Source: Pseudomonadota bacterium (GTDB lineage: Bacteria > Pseudomonadota > Gammaproteobacteria > Magnimaribacterales > D2472). From it: a stretch of 54,652 nt of DNA. This document shows positions 26,369 to 35,411 of the stretch, piece by piece. Position numbers and translations under genes: made by a program. Within the stretch, counting starts at the first letter, position 1. Each line of letters starts with the position of its first letter. Under the pieces are notes generated by a model. The model did no database searches. It worked only from the letters and a program-made list of their open reading frames with translations, and was not told the origin of the DNA. The stretch is taken from NCBI GenBank assembly GCA_028404565.1, contig JAOOBR010000006.1:1-54652 (forward strand), given 5' to 3'.

Positions 26369-27049
26369 ATGAAAAAATTATTAACTTTATCGATTTTAAG
26401 TTTATCAATCTATTCAGTATCTGATGGTCATCCTGAAGGTGCATTTAACACTTTATTTGTTAAAGCTGCTGATGTAGATAGATATGTAACTTATATGAAA
26501 AATAATCCAGCTGTTTTTGAACAAACTGGAGTTGATGTTGCAGGCGTTTGTGTGACGACTTCTGGACAATCTTATCCAGGTCAAATGTTTGTATGGAATG
26601 CTTTTTCAAGCACTGAAGTCGCTATGAATGCATCGACTTTATATGATCCATTTAAAGCTAATTCTTCATTTCAAAGACTCAGAGAGCCAATGTTTACAGC
26701 TACTTTTGTTCCTTTAAAGGCATTTGAGCTAGATCCAGGGTTTGAAAGAGTCTGGAAAGTTAGATTAAATGATTGGAAATCTTATGTTGAAGCTATGACG
26801 AAATTAGAAAAAGCACAACAAGAAGCAGGTCATGATGTTCAAATTGGTGTTTTTGCACCTATTGGTGGAGGAACTGAAGCATTTCATTTGAGAACTATTC
26901 ATGAAAACGGTGCAGATGCCGGAAGAATTATTGATGAATATCTAGCAGGTGCATCCTGGGGATCGCTTTGGGATGAAGCACAACAGTATGTTGATGAAAT
27001 TGTTGAAGAGACTGTTGAGCAATGCCAAATAATATATTCTTCTGAATAA
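26369..27049 (+). CDS. Unrecognised exported protein, probably two alpha/beta repeats
   Basis: This 226-residue protein starts MKKLLTLSILSLSIYSVSDG, a signal peptide with likely cleavage near residue 20. The mature part looks like two related halves of ferredoxin-like (dimeric alpha-beta barrel) character: FNTLFVKAADVDRYVTYM near the start and WKVRLNDWKSYVEAMTKL near 130. This repeat call is by eye. TCGGAGGAAATTTT before the ATG is one of the strongest ribosome binding sites in the window. It is followed 10 nt later by an exported cupin and then a terminator, so the pair is a small operon. Function unknown. Confidence 0.7.
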   Translation: MKKLLTLSILSLSIYSVSDGHPEGAFNTLFVKAADVDRYVTYMKNNPAVFEQTGVDVAGVCVTTSGQSYPGQMFVWNAFSSTEVAMNASTLYDPFKANSSFQRLREPMFTATFVPLKAFELDPGFERVWKVRLNDWKSYVEAMTKLEKAQQEAGHDVQIGVFAPIGGGTEAFHLRTIHENGADAGRIIDEYLAGASWGSLWDEAQQYVDEIVEETVEQCQIIYSSE

Positions 27050-27059
27050 GGAGTTATTT

Positions 27060-27455
27060 ATGTATAAATATTTTTTATTAACAATCTTAATTAGTTCTCC
27101 AATATTTAGTGACGATGAACCAACATTTCCAGGTTTGGTATCTAGCGAAGTGTTTGGACTGGGAAATGGAATGGTAATGCATGTTGAAAGAAGAAACTCA
27201 TGTAATCAAGATGGAACGCCTAAACACTTTCATCCAGCTGCAGGAACTCTTGTGTATGTTCTTGATGGTACTTCACAATCAAAATCATCAGGAGATTGGA
27301 AAAATTATTCAAAGAATGAGTATTGGTTTGAAAGATCAGACTGGGTACACGGTGGTGAAGAAGATACACCATCATTACCTGAAGGAACTTGCCAACAACT
27401 TCTAGTTGTAAGAGTTGCTGAAGAGGGCAAAGATCATACAGTATTTATAGATTAA
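27060..27455 (+). CDS. Exported cupin-domain protein
   Basis: This 131-residue protein has a signal peptide (MYKYFLLTILISSPIFS, cleavage near 17-18) and one cupin domain. The first cupin motif is visible as KHFHPAAGTLVYVLDG, and the second around ERSDWVHGGE, giving candidate metal-binding histidines. Small single-cupin exported proteins bind or modify small ligands; nothing more specific can be said. AAGGAG precedes the ATG. It ends the two-gene unit with the exported protein upstream. Confidence 0.72.
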   Translation: MYKYFLLTILISSPIFSDDEPTFPGLVSSEVFGLGNGMVMHVERRNSCNQDGTPKHFHPAAGTLVYVLDGTSQSKSSGDWKNYSKNEYWFERSDWVHGGEEDTPSLPEGTCQQLLVVRVAEEGKDHTVFID

Positions 27456-27465
27456 TTAAGTTTAT

Positions 27466-27492
27466 AAAAAGCTCTCTTCATGAGAGCTTTTT
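27466..27492. terminator. Bidirectional intrinsic terminator between convergent genes
   Basis: AAAAAGCTCTC (27466-27476) pairs with GAGAGCTTTTT (27482-27492) around a 5-nt TTCAT loop. The GC-rich core is flanked by A and T tracts, so it can terminate transcription from both the cupin gene (+) and the M14 carboxypeptidase gene (-), whose stop begins 2 nt away. Confidence 0.9.
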
Positions 27493-27493
27493 A

Positions 27494-30340
27494 TTATGGA
27501 TTGACAAGCGGGTTAGTCCCAAGACCGCTACCATAGATAACAGCATTTAACCATAAACGATTTGTACCTCTAGCAGAACCTCTAAAATTTGGCTCTCCAG
27601 AGAATAAAATTATTTGTCCTTTACCTATCTTTTCACGAGTGAGATAAGCAGAGTTAGCTATTCTTTGGCTAGCTTCAGGCCAAACTAAACCACTCATTCT
27701 TACATTTAAATCATAACCAGAAGGTATTTGAGACCAATTTATGGTTTTAGTTTCAGAATCCTCATTTGGTATTAATTCTCCAACTCTCAATGCAGCTGTT
27801 GAATTACCTCCAGTCATGAGTATTGGATAGTTTCCATAAAGAACTGGCACCACATCTTCAGCTCCAAAAGTTAACCAATTTTCACTATCAGCTCTTGCTG
27901 AAACGATAGCGCCAGACGGCATTAATGTTGATTGCCATTTATCTCTCATTTCTAACTGTTCTTTTGAATATGAAACATCTGATGTTTCCCATGGATACGT
28001 AATTTGTGTATCTACTTTGTTAGAATTTGCATTTGATATATCAATGTTATCTTCTAATGAATAAATTTCTCTCATTAAATCCATGTTATAGCTTTTACTC
28101 TTATCAAATGTAGTATTTAAGCTCTTAACTGAACCCATGCTATCCGTTGAGATTATTGATCTTGTAGATCTATTATGGGCTATTAATGTCCCACCTTGTT
28201 TAACCCAATCCATTAAGATATTTTTTGCATTATCATTTAAGTCTGGATTTCCGCTAGGAAGAATAATTGTGTTATATCTTCTTAAATCTCCATAACCTGT
28301 CAGTGATGAATTTAATTGGCTATGCCTTATACCTAAATGATGATCTAAAGACCACCAACTAACACCAACATCATACGAATTAAAACCTGAATGACTTAAT
28401 ATAGCTATTTGTGGTTTTTTTAGTAATCTAAAATGTCTACCGCCCCAATCAGGCAATTCTTTTGGTCCAAAGCCAGATTCTATTGATACAACTGATATAT
28501 CAAGATCAGTAGCTACAGTTTCAATAGCTTCATGTAAATTATTATATGAAGGATTATCCATAGCAATAACAGCTACGCTGCCTCTAGATAAATCATGGCC
28601 AGATAATATTGAATCTTTATCTATTATTCGAACTTGAATATTTTGTTCTAACAATCTTGCTGCAAATGCAACAGATCTGTCATCTTTACCATCAACTGCC
28701 CAAATAACTGCATTTTTATTAATTTCTAATGTTGGAGGCGATGGGCTCCACTTACTTAAGTTACCTTTTAGATCTTGAGGTACAGTAATAGCTGGCAAAC
28801 CAAACATCATTGTGAAATTAAATGCAGTAGTGTCATACATTATTGATGAACCATTTTTAATTCTTTTTCGTTTTTCTTCAATTAATACCTCATCGTCTAT
28901 CTCTGCATCAAATTCAAGAATTGCTGAAACAAGAGGGGCCTCAGGTTGATTGTTTGGGATAATCATACTACCTGAAGGAATAGTATATTGACTGACGGTA
29001 TTACCGTTTTGTTTTAGTGCATTAGAAACATTTATTGGTTTATCATTCTTATAGATTTCAATATCTTGAGCTTTTAATTTTTCTGCAAGTGCATTAATTC
29101 TGCCATTATTATCAGTTGCTAAAACAACATAGCTCCTATTTGAATATTTACTATTACTTGAGACATTATATTTTCTTCCATCCCAATAATCTTGATACAT
29201 TGACTTGGTGTTATTTTTTAATGTGTCTAGATTTATCATAGTACTTACAAATTGATGATGAACAGATTCTTTATACGACTGGATGGTGCCTTCAGGTCTT
29301 CTTACACCATCTTCAGCCATTCTTGATTGTTCATACAGAATTCCTAAGGTTCCTCTAAAAGCAACATAAAAAGAATATCCTGGATATAGATCTTCATGCC
29401 ATTCACCAGTATAAAAACGCCAATTTCTTCTATCAAATTCACTTCCTTGATCCTTTGCGAATACATTTCCCCATTTAATAAGATCATAATCAACATTTTT
29501 ATTAATAGGCTCTCTTGCTGGGCCAGTCATAAAAGTGTCTTGTGATCCCATTTCATGGGCATCAACTAATATTTGAGGTTTCCACTCATTAATAAGAGCA
29601 ACTCTTCCTTGGGTTTCTGGCTGAGTTAAATATACCCAATCTCTATTTAAATCAAAATAATAGTGATTAGTTCTTCCGTATGGCCAGTCACCAGTATGAA
29701 TTAATGATTGATCGTCATAATTGGGAGCAGTTCCTCTATATTGTTCAAGATTCTTTGCAAATCTAGCTCTACCATCTGGATTCATAAGTGGATCGACGAT
29801 AATAACCATCTCATCAAGCAACTCTAAAATATCATCGTCCTTACTAGCTATAAGATGATAGATAACACCTAATGCTGCATCAGCACCAGAAGTTTCATTT
29901 CCATGAATAGAGTAGGCCATCCAGGCTACAGCAGGAAGTTCATTAATTAATGTTTTTGCTTTTCTGTCATTTGTAACTCTTGCATCAGCAAGTTGTGAGA
30001 TTTTATCTTTTATTAAATTAAGATTTTTTAGATTTTCAGGAGAAGAAATGAATACTGCATGTAAAGGTCTATTTTCATGGGATCTAGCATATTCAATAAC
30101 TTTTAATTTATCAGATTGGTTTGCCCATGATTTCAATGCAGATGTAATCTGTTCTGGTGTAGCTACACGTGTTGCATAATCAAAATCTAAAAATTCATTT
30201 GGGTGATCGACGGAATCAATATAGTTATCATCAAGAATAACTTCTTTATAAAGATCTTTTGATAATGAGGTTGGGTCCATTAATGTATTAGCATTAATAT
30301 TAAGTGTAAAAATAAAAATTAATAGGATGTATCTATGCAT
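27494..30340 (-). CDS. Exported M14-family zinc carboxypeptidase, large form
   Basis: This 948-residue protein has a signal peptide (residues 1 to about 17). The M14 zinc site is clear: SIHGNE (H146, E149), substrate-binding NPDGR (187-191) and DLNRDW (230-235), and the third zinc ligand in DAHEMG (H262). The catalytic Glu is probably in the ILYEQSR region. About 550 further residues follow, including a segment resembling a class I glutamine amidotransferase-like or ThuA-like fold (ILSHSGFNSYDVGVSWWSLD; inference). It probably trims peptides outside the cytoplasm. GGGAGA precedes the ATG. It is divergent from the ABM gene. Confidence 0.85.
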   Translation of the reverse strand: MHRYILLIFIFTLNINANTLMDPTSLSKDLYKEVILDDNYIDSVDHPNEFLDFDYATRVATPEQITSALKSWANQSDKLKVIEYARSHENRPLHAVFISSPENLKNLNLIKDKISQLADARVTNDRKAKTLINELPAVAWMAYSIHGNETSGADAALGVIYHLIASKDDDILELLDEMVIIVDPLMNPDGRARFAKNLEQYRGTAPNYDDQSLIHTGDWPYGRTNHYYFDLNRDWVYLTQPETQGRVALINEWKPQILVDAHEMGSQDTFMTGPAREPINKNVDYDLIKWGNVFAKDQGSEFDRRNWRFYTGEWHEDLYPGYSFYVAFRGTLGILYEQSRMAEDGVRRPEGTIQSYKESVHHQFVSTMINLDTLKNNTKSMYQDYWDGRKYNVSSNSKYSNRSYVVLATDNNGRINALAEKLKAQDIEIYKNDKPINVSNALKQNGNTVSQYTIPSGSMIIPNNQPEAPLVSAILEFDAEIDDEVLIEEKRKRIKNGSSIMYDTTAFNFTMMFGLPAITVPQDLKGNLSKWSPSPPTLEINKNAVIWAVDGKDDRSVAFAARLLEQNIQVRIIDKDSILSGHDLSRGSVAVIAMDNPSYNNLHEAIETVATDLDISVVSIESGFGPKELPDWGGRHFRLLKKPQIAILSHSGFNSYDVGVSWWSLDHHLGIRHSQLNSSLTGYGDLRRYNTIILPSGNPDLNDNAKNILMDWVKQGGTLIAHNRSTRSIISTDSMGSVKSLNTTFDKSKSYNMDLMREIYSLEDNIDISNANSNKVDTQITYPWETSDVSYSKEQLEMRDKWQSTLMPSGAIVSARADSENWLTFGAEDVVPVLYGNYPILMTGGNSTAALRVGELIPNEDSETKTINWSQIPSGYDLNVRMSGLVWPEASQRIANSAYLTREKIGKGQIILFSGEPNFRGSARGTNRLWLNAVIYGSGLGTNPLVNP

Positions 30341-30380
30341 TTAATTCTCCCTTTAAGATATAAATAATCTTTAGAAATCA

Positions 30381-30386
30381 TATAAT
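30381..30386 (+). promoter_or_regulatory. Candidate -10 element for the ABM-domain gene
   Basis: A perfect TATAAT lies 26 nt before the ATG at 30412, in the 71-nt divergent gap with the M14 gene. No good -35 is seen at 16-18 nt upstream, so this is only a candidate. Confidence 0.35.
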
Positions 30387-30411
30387 AAAAAGATTAAATA
30401 ATGGAGTTATT

Positions 30412-30717
30412 ATGAAAAATTTAGTTATTGTTTCTTTTCCTGCTAAACCAGAAACTCTTGAAACACTTAAAGAGGCTATGAGAAGGGCGCTTCCTGATAC
30501 TAGAAACTATGAAGGTTGCTTATCTGTAAATACATTTATTGAGGAATCAACTAATACTATTCATCTCATTGAAGATTGGGAAACACTTGATCATCAAGAA
30601 ACATATCTCAGCTGGAGAGTTGAAACTGGATTACTAACAGATTTAGATCACTTATTGGATGGGGGAGCTGCTGCTATTAAGGTTGTTATATGCGGTCCAG
30701 AACATCAGGATATATAA
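30412..30717 (+). CDS. Antibiotic biosynthesis monooxygenase (ABM) domain protein
   Basis: This 101-residue single-domain protein of dimeric alpha-beta barrel type begins NLVIVSFPAKPETLETLKEAMRRALPDTRNYEGCLS. The TRNYEGCLS turn and IHLIEDWETLDHQETYLSW are the hallmark blocks of ABM/putative quinol monooxygenase proteins. Members act on quinols or reactive carbonyl compounds, or have unknown roles. GGAGTTATT places a ribosome binding site in front of the ATG. It stands alone between divergent and convergent neighbours. Confidence 0.75.
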   Translation: MKNLVIVSFPAKPETLETLKEAMRRALPDTRNYEGCLSVNTFIEESTNTIHLIEDWETLDHQETYLSWRVETGLLTDLDHLLDGGAAAIKVVICGPEHQDI

Positions 30718-30727
30718 TATAGGTTCG

Positions 30728-30743
30728 CATAATATATATTATG
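30728..30743. repeat. Perfect 16-bp AT-rich palindrome between convergent genes
   Basis: CATAATAT and ATATTATG form a perfect inverted repeat with no spacer, located between the ABM stop (30717) and the PhoD stop (30744). It may act as a weak bidirectional stop signal or a protein site. It lacks the GC core of a normal intrinsic terminator. Confidence 0.5.
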
Positions 30744-32327
30744 TTAAATAATAGGCGTATTAGGTCTAACGTTAAACTTATTAGTGTCTATAACCTCGTA
30801 AACCTTTGATTTAACAGTATTTACGTACACAAAACTTACTTCAGATTTATCTTTAGTTATTTTAAGTAATGTATAACCTTTATGCTTACCTTCTGTCCAC
30901 TTTACATTTTTATTTTCTTTAATAAATCCTTTCTCTATACTATCTGTTAATGACCCAAATGTATCAATCGTATTTGGTGAAGATATTGCAGGTGTACCAA
31001 TCTCTACACCAATAAAGTTGTTATTTTTATCATATAAGTTATTTAGCCATGAATTATGTGTATCTCCAGTCAAGACTAGTACTGAATTTGCCTTTTTTAA
31101 TTCTTTAAAAAGCCTCTCTCGTTCTTTTGGATAACCATCCCAGGCATCAGTATTATATGGAACATTTGCACCTCCTATCTTTAAATACTTATGCAAATAA
31201 TCAGGTAGGATCTTTTTATTAATATTGGCAAATATAGTTGGCAGATAGACTTGAGCCATTAATACCTGTTGACCAATAATTGACCACTTAAACTTTTTAT
31301 TTAAATTATTTTTAATCCATAACATCTGTTCAAGGCCAATTAATTTTCTGTCAACTGATAAATCTTTTTTATATTTAGATTTATTTATTGAATTGCCATC
31401 AAAATAATCCTCTATATTTATCTGCTTGTCCCTATAAATTGATCTTGTATCAAGCATCAATAATTGAAATAAGTTACCAACTTCAAACTTTCTCCATATT
31501 TTAAGTTTTGATTTATTCTCTCTAATTGGCATCCATTCTAAATAAGCTTTAACTGCATTAGCTTTTCTTGATTGAAAGAAGCCCTCGTCATTTTGATGGT
31601 TTTCTGCTCCATACTTCCATGAGTCATTAGTAAATTCGTGGTCATCCCAAACAGCTATCATTGGTTTCGATTTATGTAGTTCCTGTAAGTCTAAATCACT
31701 TTTATATTGGGCATGACGCCTTCTGTAATCATTTAAACTTACTATTTCGTGTTTTGGATCTACTACCCTATCAAAGCGTTTAGAATCTTCTGTAGCATAT
31801 CCATCTTTATCATATTCATATATATAATCACCAAGATGCAATACTAAGTCTATATCTTTATTTTTAGCCATCTCTCGGTATGCATTAAAGTACCCTGCTG
31901 GATGATTTGAGCAACTACAGAAAGCTATATTGTATTTATCAGGTTCATTCTGAGGAAGTGTATTGGTAATTCCTGTATCGGAGAAAGTATCGTTAAAAAG
32001 GAATCTATAAAATACTTTATTCCCTCTAAATGGATTTGGAACATTAACATCTACTTTAACAGTAAAATCATTTGAATATTTAGCTGAAACATGGCCTGAG
32101 TTTAATATATTCTTAAAATTCTTATCTGCTGATAATTGCCATTTAATAGTTACATCTTTATTAAATGTTGGTGAGACTTTTGTCCATAAAATTATGTTAG
32201 TATTCGTTGGATCACCACTTGCTACACCGAAATTAAAAGAAACATTATTTTTTCTAGAAGCTTTTAATTTTAAGGTAAAGATTGACGAAACGAACAATAA
32301 CCCTTTTAAAAAAGATCTCCTATTCAT
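30744..32327 (-). CDS. phoD: PhoD-like alkaline phosphatase/phosphodiesterase with Tat signal
   Basis: This protein of about 527 residues starts MNRRSFLKGLL, a twin-arginine export signal (RRSFLK), which suits a metalloenzyme folded in the cytoplasm. PhoD-family blocks are visible: an N-terminal beta domain (FNFGVASGDPT, IILWTKVSP), then CSCSNHPAGYFNAYREMAK, LVLHLGDYIYEYD, AVWDDHEFTNDSW and VLTGDTHNSW with metal-binding Asp and His residues. It hydrolyses phosphate esters or phosphodiesters outside the cytoplasm. The frame extends to TTG 32336, but the Tat motif makes ATG (complement of 32325-32327) the better start. It lies downstream of an SRPBCC gene. Confidence 0.88.
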   Translation of the reverse strand: MNRRSFLKGLLFVSSIFTLKLKASRKNNVSFNFGVASGDPTNTNIILWTKVSPTFNKDVTIKWQLSADKNFKNILNSGHVSAKYSNDFTVKVDVNVPNPFRGNKVFYRFLFNDTFSDTGITNTLPQNEPDKYNIAFCSCSNHPAGYFNAYREMAKNKDIDLVLHLGDYIYEYDKDGYATEDSKRFDRVVDPKHEIVSLNDYRRRHAQYKSDLDLQELHKSKPMIAVWDDHEFTNDSWKYGAENHQNDEGFFQSRKANAVKAYLEWMPIRENKSKLKIWRKFEVGNLFQLLMLDTRSIYRDKQINIEDYFDGNSINKSKYKKDLSVDRKLIGLEQMLWIKNNLNKKFKWSIIGQQVLMAQVYLPTIFANINKKILPDYLHKYLKIGGANVPYNTDAWDGYPKERERLFKELKKANSVLVLTGDTHNSWLNNLYDKNNNFIGVEIGTPAISSPNTIDTFGSLTDSIEKGFIKENKNVKWTEGKHKGYTLLKITKDKSEVSFVYVNTVKSKVYEVIDTNKFNVRPNTPII

Positions 32328-32336
32328 TTGTACCAA

Positions 32337-32822
32337 TTAGGAAAACCATCTATGAGTACCAAATTGATTTCGTAAAACATTAGTTTCTGTTTTCATGTAA
32401 TGATTAAAGCCCTTTATTACATGATTAATATAAGACTGAAGCATTGGTTTTATATACAAATACCAAAATAATCTTTGTATAAGTCTATTTTCAATTGGAA
32501 TATAGTTTTTAATATTTGGATTAATTCTAACTCTTAAAGATGAGCTTCTTTCATCACCCTCTACGACCCAATTAACAATAGCCATATTTCGTTTACCACC
32601 TATCCTTAAATCATAACCATTATCAGTCCAATTAAAAAATTCTCTATTGAATTTCATGCCATTGTGATATTCAAGATGATCTACTGATCCATTGCCAGGC
32701 CAGTTTATAATCTCATTTTTTTTACAAAATGGATGATATTTATTTAAATTTCCTGGCTCCCTTATAAGGTTTAATATTTTTGATTTAGGTAAGTTTAGTT
32801 GTACCTTAGATTCAACATACAT
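32337..32822 (-). CDS. SRPBCC-superfamily (START/Bet v 1-like) protein
   Basis: This 161-residue cytoplasmic protein has the polyketide cyclase/SRPBCC opening VESKVQLNLPKSKILNLIREPGNLNKYHPFC, then NWTDNGYDLRIGG and a closing amphipathic helix (PMLQSYINHVIKGFNHYMK). This fold forms a hydrophobic pocket for lipids or other small ligands. No catalytic motif is evident. It lies 4 nt downstream of the M64 gene and just before phoD, so the three are probably co-transcribed. Confidence 0.7.
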   Translation of the reverse strand: MYVESKVQLNLPKSKILNLIREPGNLNKYHPFCKKNEIINWPGNGSVDHLEYHNGMKFNREFFNWTDNGYDLRIGGKRNMAIVNWVVEGDERSSSLRVRINPNIKNYIPIENRLIQRLFWYLYIKPMLQSYINHVIKGFNHYMKTETNVLRNQFGTHRWFS

Positions 32823-32826
32823 ATAT

Positions 32827-35394
32827 TTAATTTAATATGTATCTGCTTACTTCTGAATAAATATTTTGATTATTTCGTCTAATTAAAGAAACATAACTTG
32901 GATTAATATCTATTGGGATTACGACATTAAAGTTAGATATAGGTGCCTCAAAGGCAAAGTGCTCTTTATCTTCCATATCAATATGTTGCAATCTGACCAT
33001 AAACGGATCCCCTATACCAATTTTATATACAAGCTCATTTTGATTATTGTAAAATTCTAATCCGTAAATATCTTTTTTTCTTATCATTGGATCTTTGATA
33101 AGCTTAGGATTTGGTCTCTCAATAGAAGTTGAATTCACTTTAATAGCATCTTTTGAAAGACTCAAATTAAATACTTTCTGATTTGTGTTTGAATTAGGTC
33201 TGTCAAAAAAGAATTTTTTAGCGTTATGTGATGATGAAAATTGACCTGATGTTTGCTGATAATTAGCCCAATTTATTTTAAAGGTTGAGCCCATTGAGCA
33301 ACAAGATGCAGCAAATAAAAAGTTATCCATATTCGATGAATCAACAGATTCATCTGTAAACCATCCATTGTTTGGATCGTACCATTCAAAAGATCCTATA
33401 TATGGCATTAATGAAGCGAGAGGAGTTAATTCTGGATCTGGCTGATAATAATAACTTCTTTCAAAATTACCTTCATAAAAATCTACTGGGCTTAATGGAT
33501 CATTTGGCGCAAAAAGATTACCTGATAAGTCTTCAACTTGATAAGAATATGAAACCCAATCGTTATCAGCAGGCCTTTCAAAGGTAACTGAAAGTTTGTT
33601 TTCATGTTCAGGTTTTTCAATACCATCAACAAACCATTTTAGTTTTAATTTACTTTGATCATAAACAGCATCAACTGCAAGCGTAATAGAGTTTGTTAGA
33701 CCATTAGAGCTTGTAAGATCACCATATCCAGACTCACCGTTTACTGAGAAGTCTCTAAAACCTTGATTCATTATTGAACCAATTGCGAAGCCATCAATAT
33801 TTACAGGACCATAATAAAGGTAACAACACCACATAATGTTTATCCACTGTGATCTATAATCACCCTCTTCACCATAATATGTTCCTTCAAGAAGCCCTAT
33901 CCTGTCTTCACATCCTGGTTCAAAATCAACACCAGGATAATCACTATCAGGATATTCATTCATAAAACATTCGCACTCTTCGTAAGATAATTCATCTCTA
34001 TAATAAATAGTTCCATCTGAATAGTTGTAACAAATATCATAATCAACACCCGGAATTTCTTCAGAGAAATCAATATGATGCTTCCATTTAACTTCATTAG
34101 GATCAAAAACAGTTGTTGTATTTACACTCCAATCTCCATACCACTCTGGAAAAGTTCTTTCACCTCCAGAATCATATTCATCACCCATATACCCATGTGA
34201 ATGTCCTAACTCATGCATAACTACATTTCTCGATCTATCTGAGATTGGTTGAATGTTTACAGAACCTTGAGCAACACCTCTACCACTAATTGTTGTTAGG
34301 AAAGATGTAACAGTCCAATTTGGGACTATATCTGTCATAAAGTCCCTATCAACTTCACCTATACAATATATGGAAGCGTCCCATGAAGCATAACAACCCG
34401 TTCTGATATCAAATATTGAAACACCAGTTAATGCTACTTCCTCTAGAACAATGATATTGAAGTATCCGTTAACTAAGTCAGATGCATCTGAACTCATAAG
34501 AAGATTTACGGAAGACAGTAAAGCTTCGTGAAATGAGTCTCTACTTGACTCACCATTTAATTGGTCACCAACAAATAAATAATTGGTTCTAGCTTCAGTA
34601 TTCGGACCTCCAACAAGGTAGTAAAGATATTGATCACTTGTGGAGCAGTTGTTACCAGTACTATCACAATAATCAACAGATTTAATTTCTCTATTGCTAA
34701 GGAAATAAGCTTCCATTTGACCACCACAAGCTGAATCAGTTCCGTCAGATACACATATATCCATTAAATGAAGCCCAGCATTTTGATTAGAAGCTATATT
34801 AATATCTACAGTCCCAGATCCTGGAAGAGTTAAATCTTCAGTAAATGTACCAGAGATACTTTGACCTTCAATTTGAGCAAAAACTGAAAGTTCAGAGAGT
34901 GTATTATCGATATCACCTATTGTGACGCTTATAGATAAATTATCATCAAAGATTAATGTGCTTTCATTAAAAGATGATAAATCATCATTAATTATTATTG
35001 TTGGTGGATCATTAACTGATATTACATTAGCATTTACATTTAAAGTTCTACTTTCATATGATCCAGTTTGTCCTTGCGGTGTTGCAACTACAGTAATTGA
35101 AAATGTGTCATTACCAAAATAATTAGGTTTTGGTGAATAAAATAATGCTCCTGAATTTGATATCGATACATTTGCATTTGCTGAAGGTTTTGAAATTGTA
35201 TATGTGATAGTAGATGGCTTATTTGTTGAGGATGAAATAATAGTTTCATAAATATCATCTTCATTAACTGAGAATGAGCTAAATTGTTGAACAGTAAGTT
35301 CTAGACTTGAGCCACTGCCTCCACCTCCGCACGATACTAGAAATAATGATAGAAGCAAAAATTGTAGTGAATTATTTTTCATATTTAAACTCAT
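32827..35394 (-). CDS. Lipoprotein with cadherin-like domain and M64-type (IgA peptidase) metalloprotease domain
   Basis: The 855-residue frame has a lipoprotein signal: LFLVSC, with Cys22 the acylation site, followed by a GGGGSGSS tether. Residues about 40-125 look like a cadherin/Ig-like bacterial repeat (FSVNEDD, LFYSPKPNYFGNDTFSITV). The region from about 240 carries VVMHELGHSHGYMGDEYD (HExxH at 394-398), the zinc site of peptidase family M64. A cysteine-rich patch (EECECFMNEY, MWCCYLYYG) follows. A surface-anchored metalloprotease is likely. ATG at 35394 or the second ATG four codons in (MKNNSLQF) could be the start. infA is divergent only 17 nt away. Confidence 0.8.
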   Translation of the reverse strand: MSLNMKNNSLQFLLLSLFLVSCGGGGSGSSLELTVQQFSSFSVNEDDIYETIISSSTNKPSTITYTISKPSANANVSISNSGALFYSPKPNYFGNDTFSITVVATPQGQTGSYESRTLNVNANVISVNDPPTIIINDDLSSFNESTLIFDDNLSISVTIGDIDNTLSELSVFAQIEGQSISGTFTEDLTLPGSGTVDINIASNQNAGLHLMDICVSDGTDSACGGQMEAYFLSNREIKSVDYCDSTGNNCSTSDQYLYYLVGGPNTEARTNYLFVGDQLNGESSRDSFHEALLSSVNLLMSSDASDLVNGYFNIIVLEEVALTGVSIFDIRTGCYASWDASIYCIGEVDRDFMTDIVPNWTVTSFLTTISGRGVAQGSVNIQPISDRSRNVVMHELGHSHGYMGDEYDSGGERTFPEWYGDWSVNTTTVFDPNEVKWKHHIDFSEEIPGVDYDICYNYSDGTIYYRDELSYEECECFMNEYPDSDYPGVDFEPGCEDRIGLLEGTYYGEEGDYRSQWINIMWCCYLYYGPVNIDGFAIGSIMNQGFRDFSVNGESGYGDLTSSNGLTNSITLAVDAVYDQSKLKLKWFVDGIEKPEHENKLSVTFERPADNDWVSYSYQVEDLSGNLFAPNDPLSPVDFYEGNFERSYYYQPDPELTPLASLMPYIGSFEWYDPNNGWFTDESVDSSNMDNFLFAASCCSMGSTFKINWANYQQTSGQFSSSHNAKKFFFDRPNSNTNQKVFNLSLSKDAIKVNSTSIERPNPKLIKDPMIRKKDIYGLEFYNNQNELVYKIGIGDPFMVRLQHIDMEDKEHFAFEAPISNFNVVIPIDINPSYVSLIRRNNQNIYSEVSRYILN

Positions 35395-35404
35395 AATGTA
35401 TTAT
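35376..35404 (+). promoter_or_regulatory. Candidate promoter for infA, compatible with a leaderless mRNA
   Basis: TTTTCA (35376-35381, four of six to consensus) is followed after 17 nt by TATTAT (35399-35404). The infA ATG lies 7 nt after the -10, where transcription usually starts, and there is no ribosome binding sequence before it. The promoter lies largely inside the start of the divergent M64 gene. Confidence 0.45.
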
Positions 35405-35411
35405 AGCCCAG

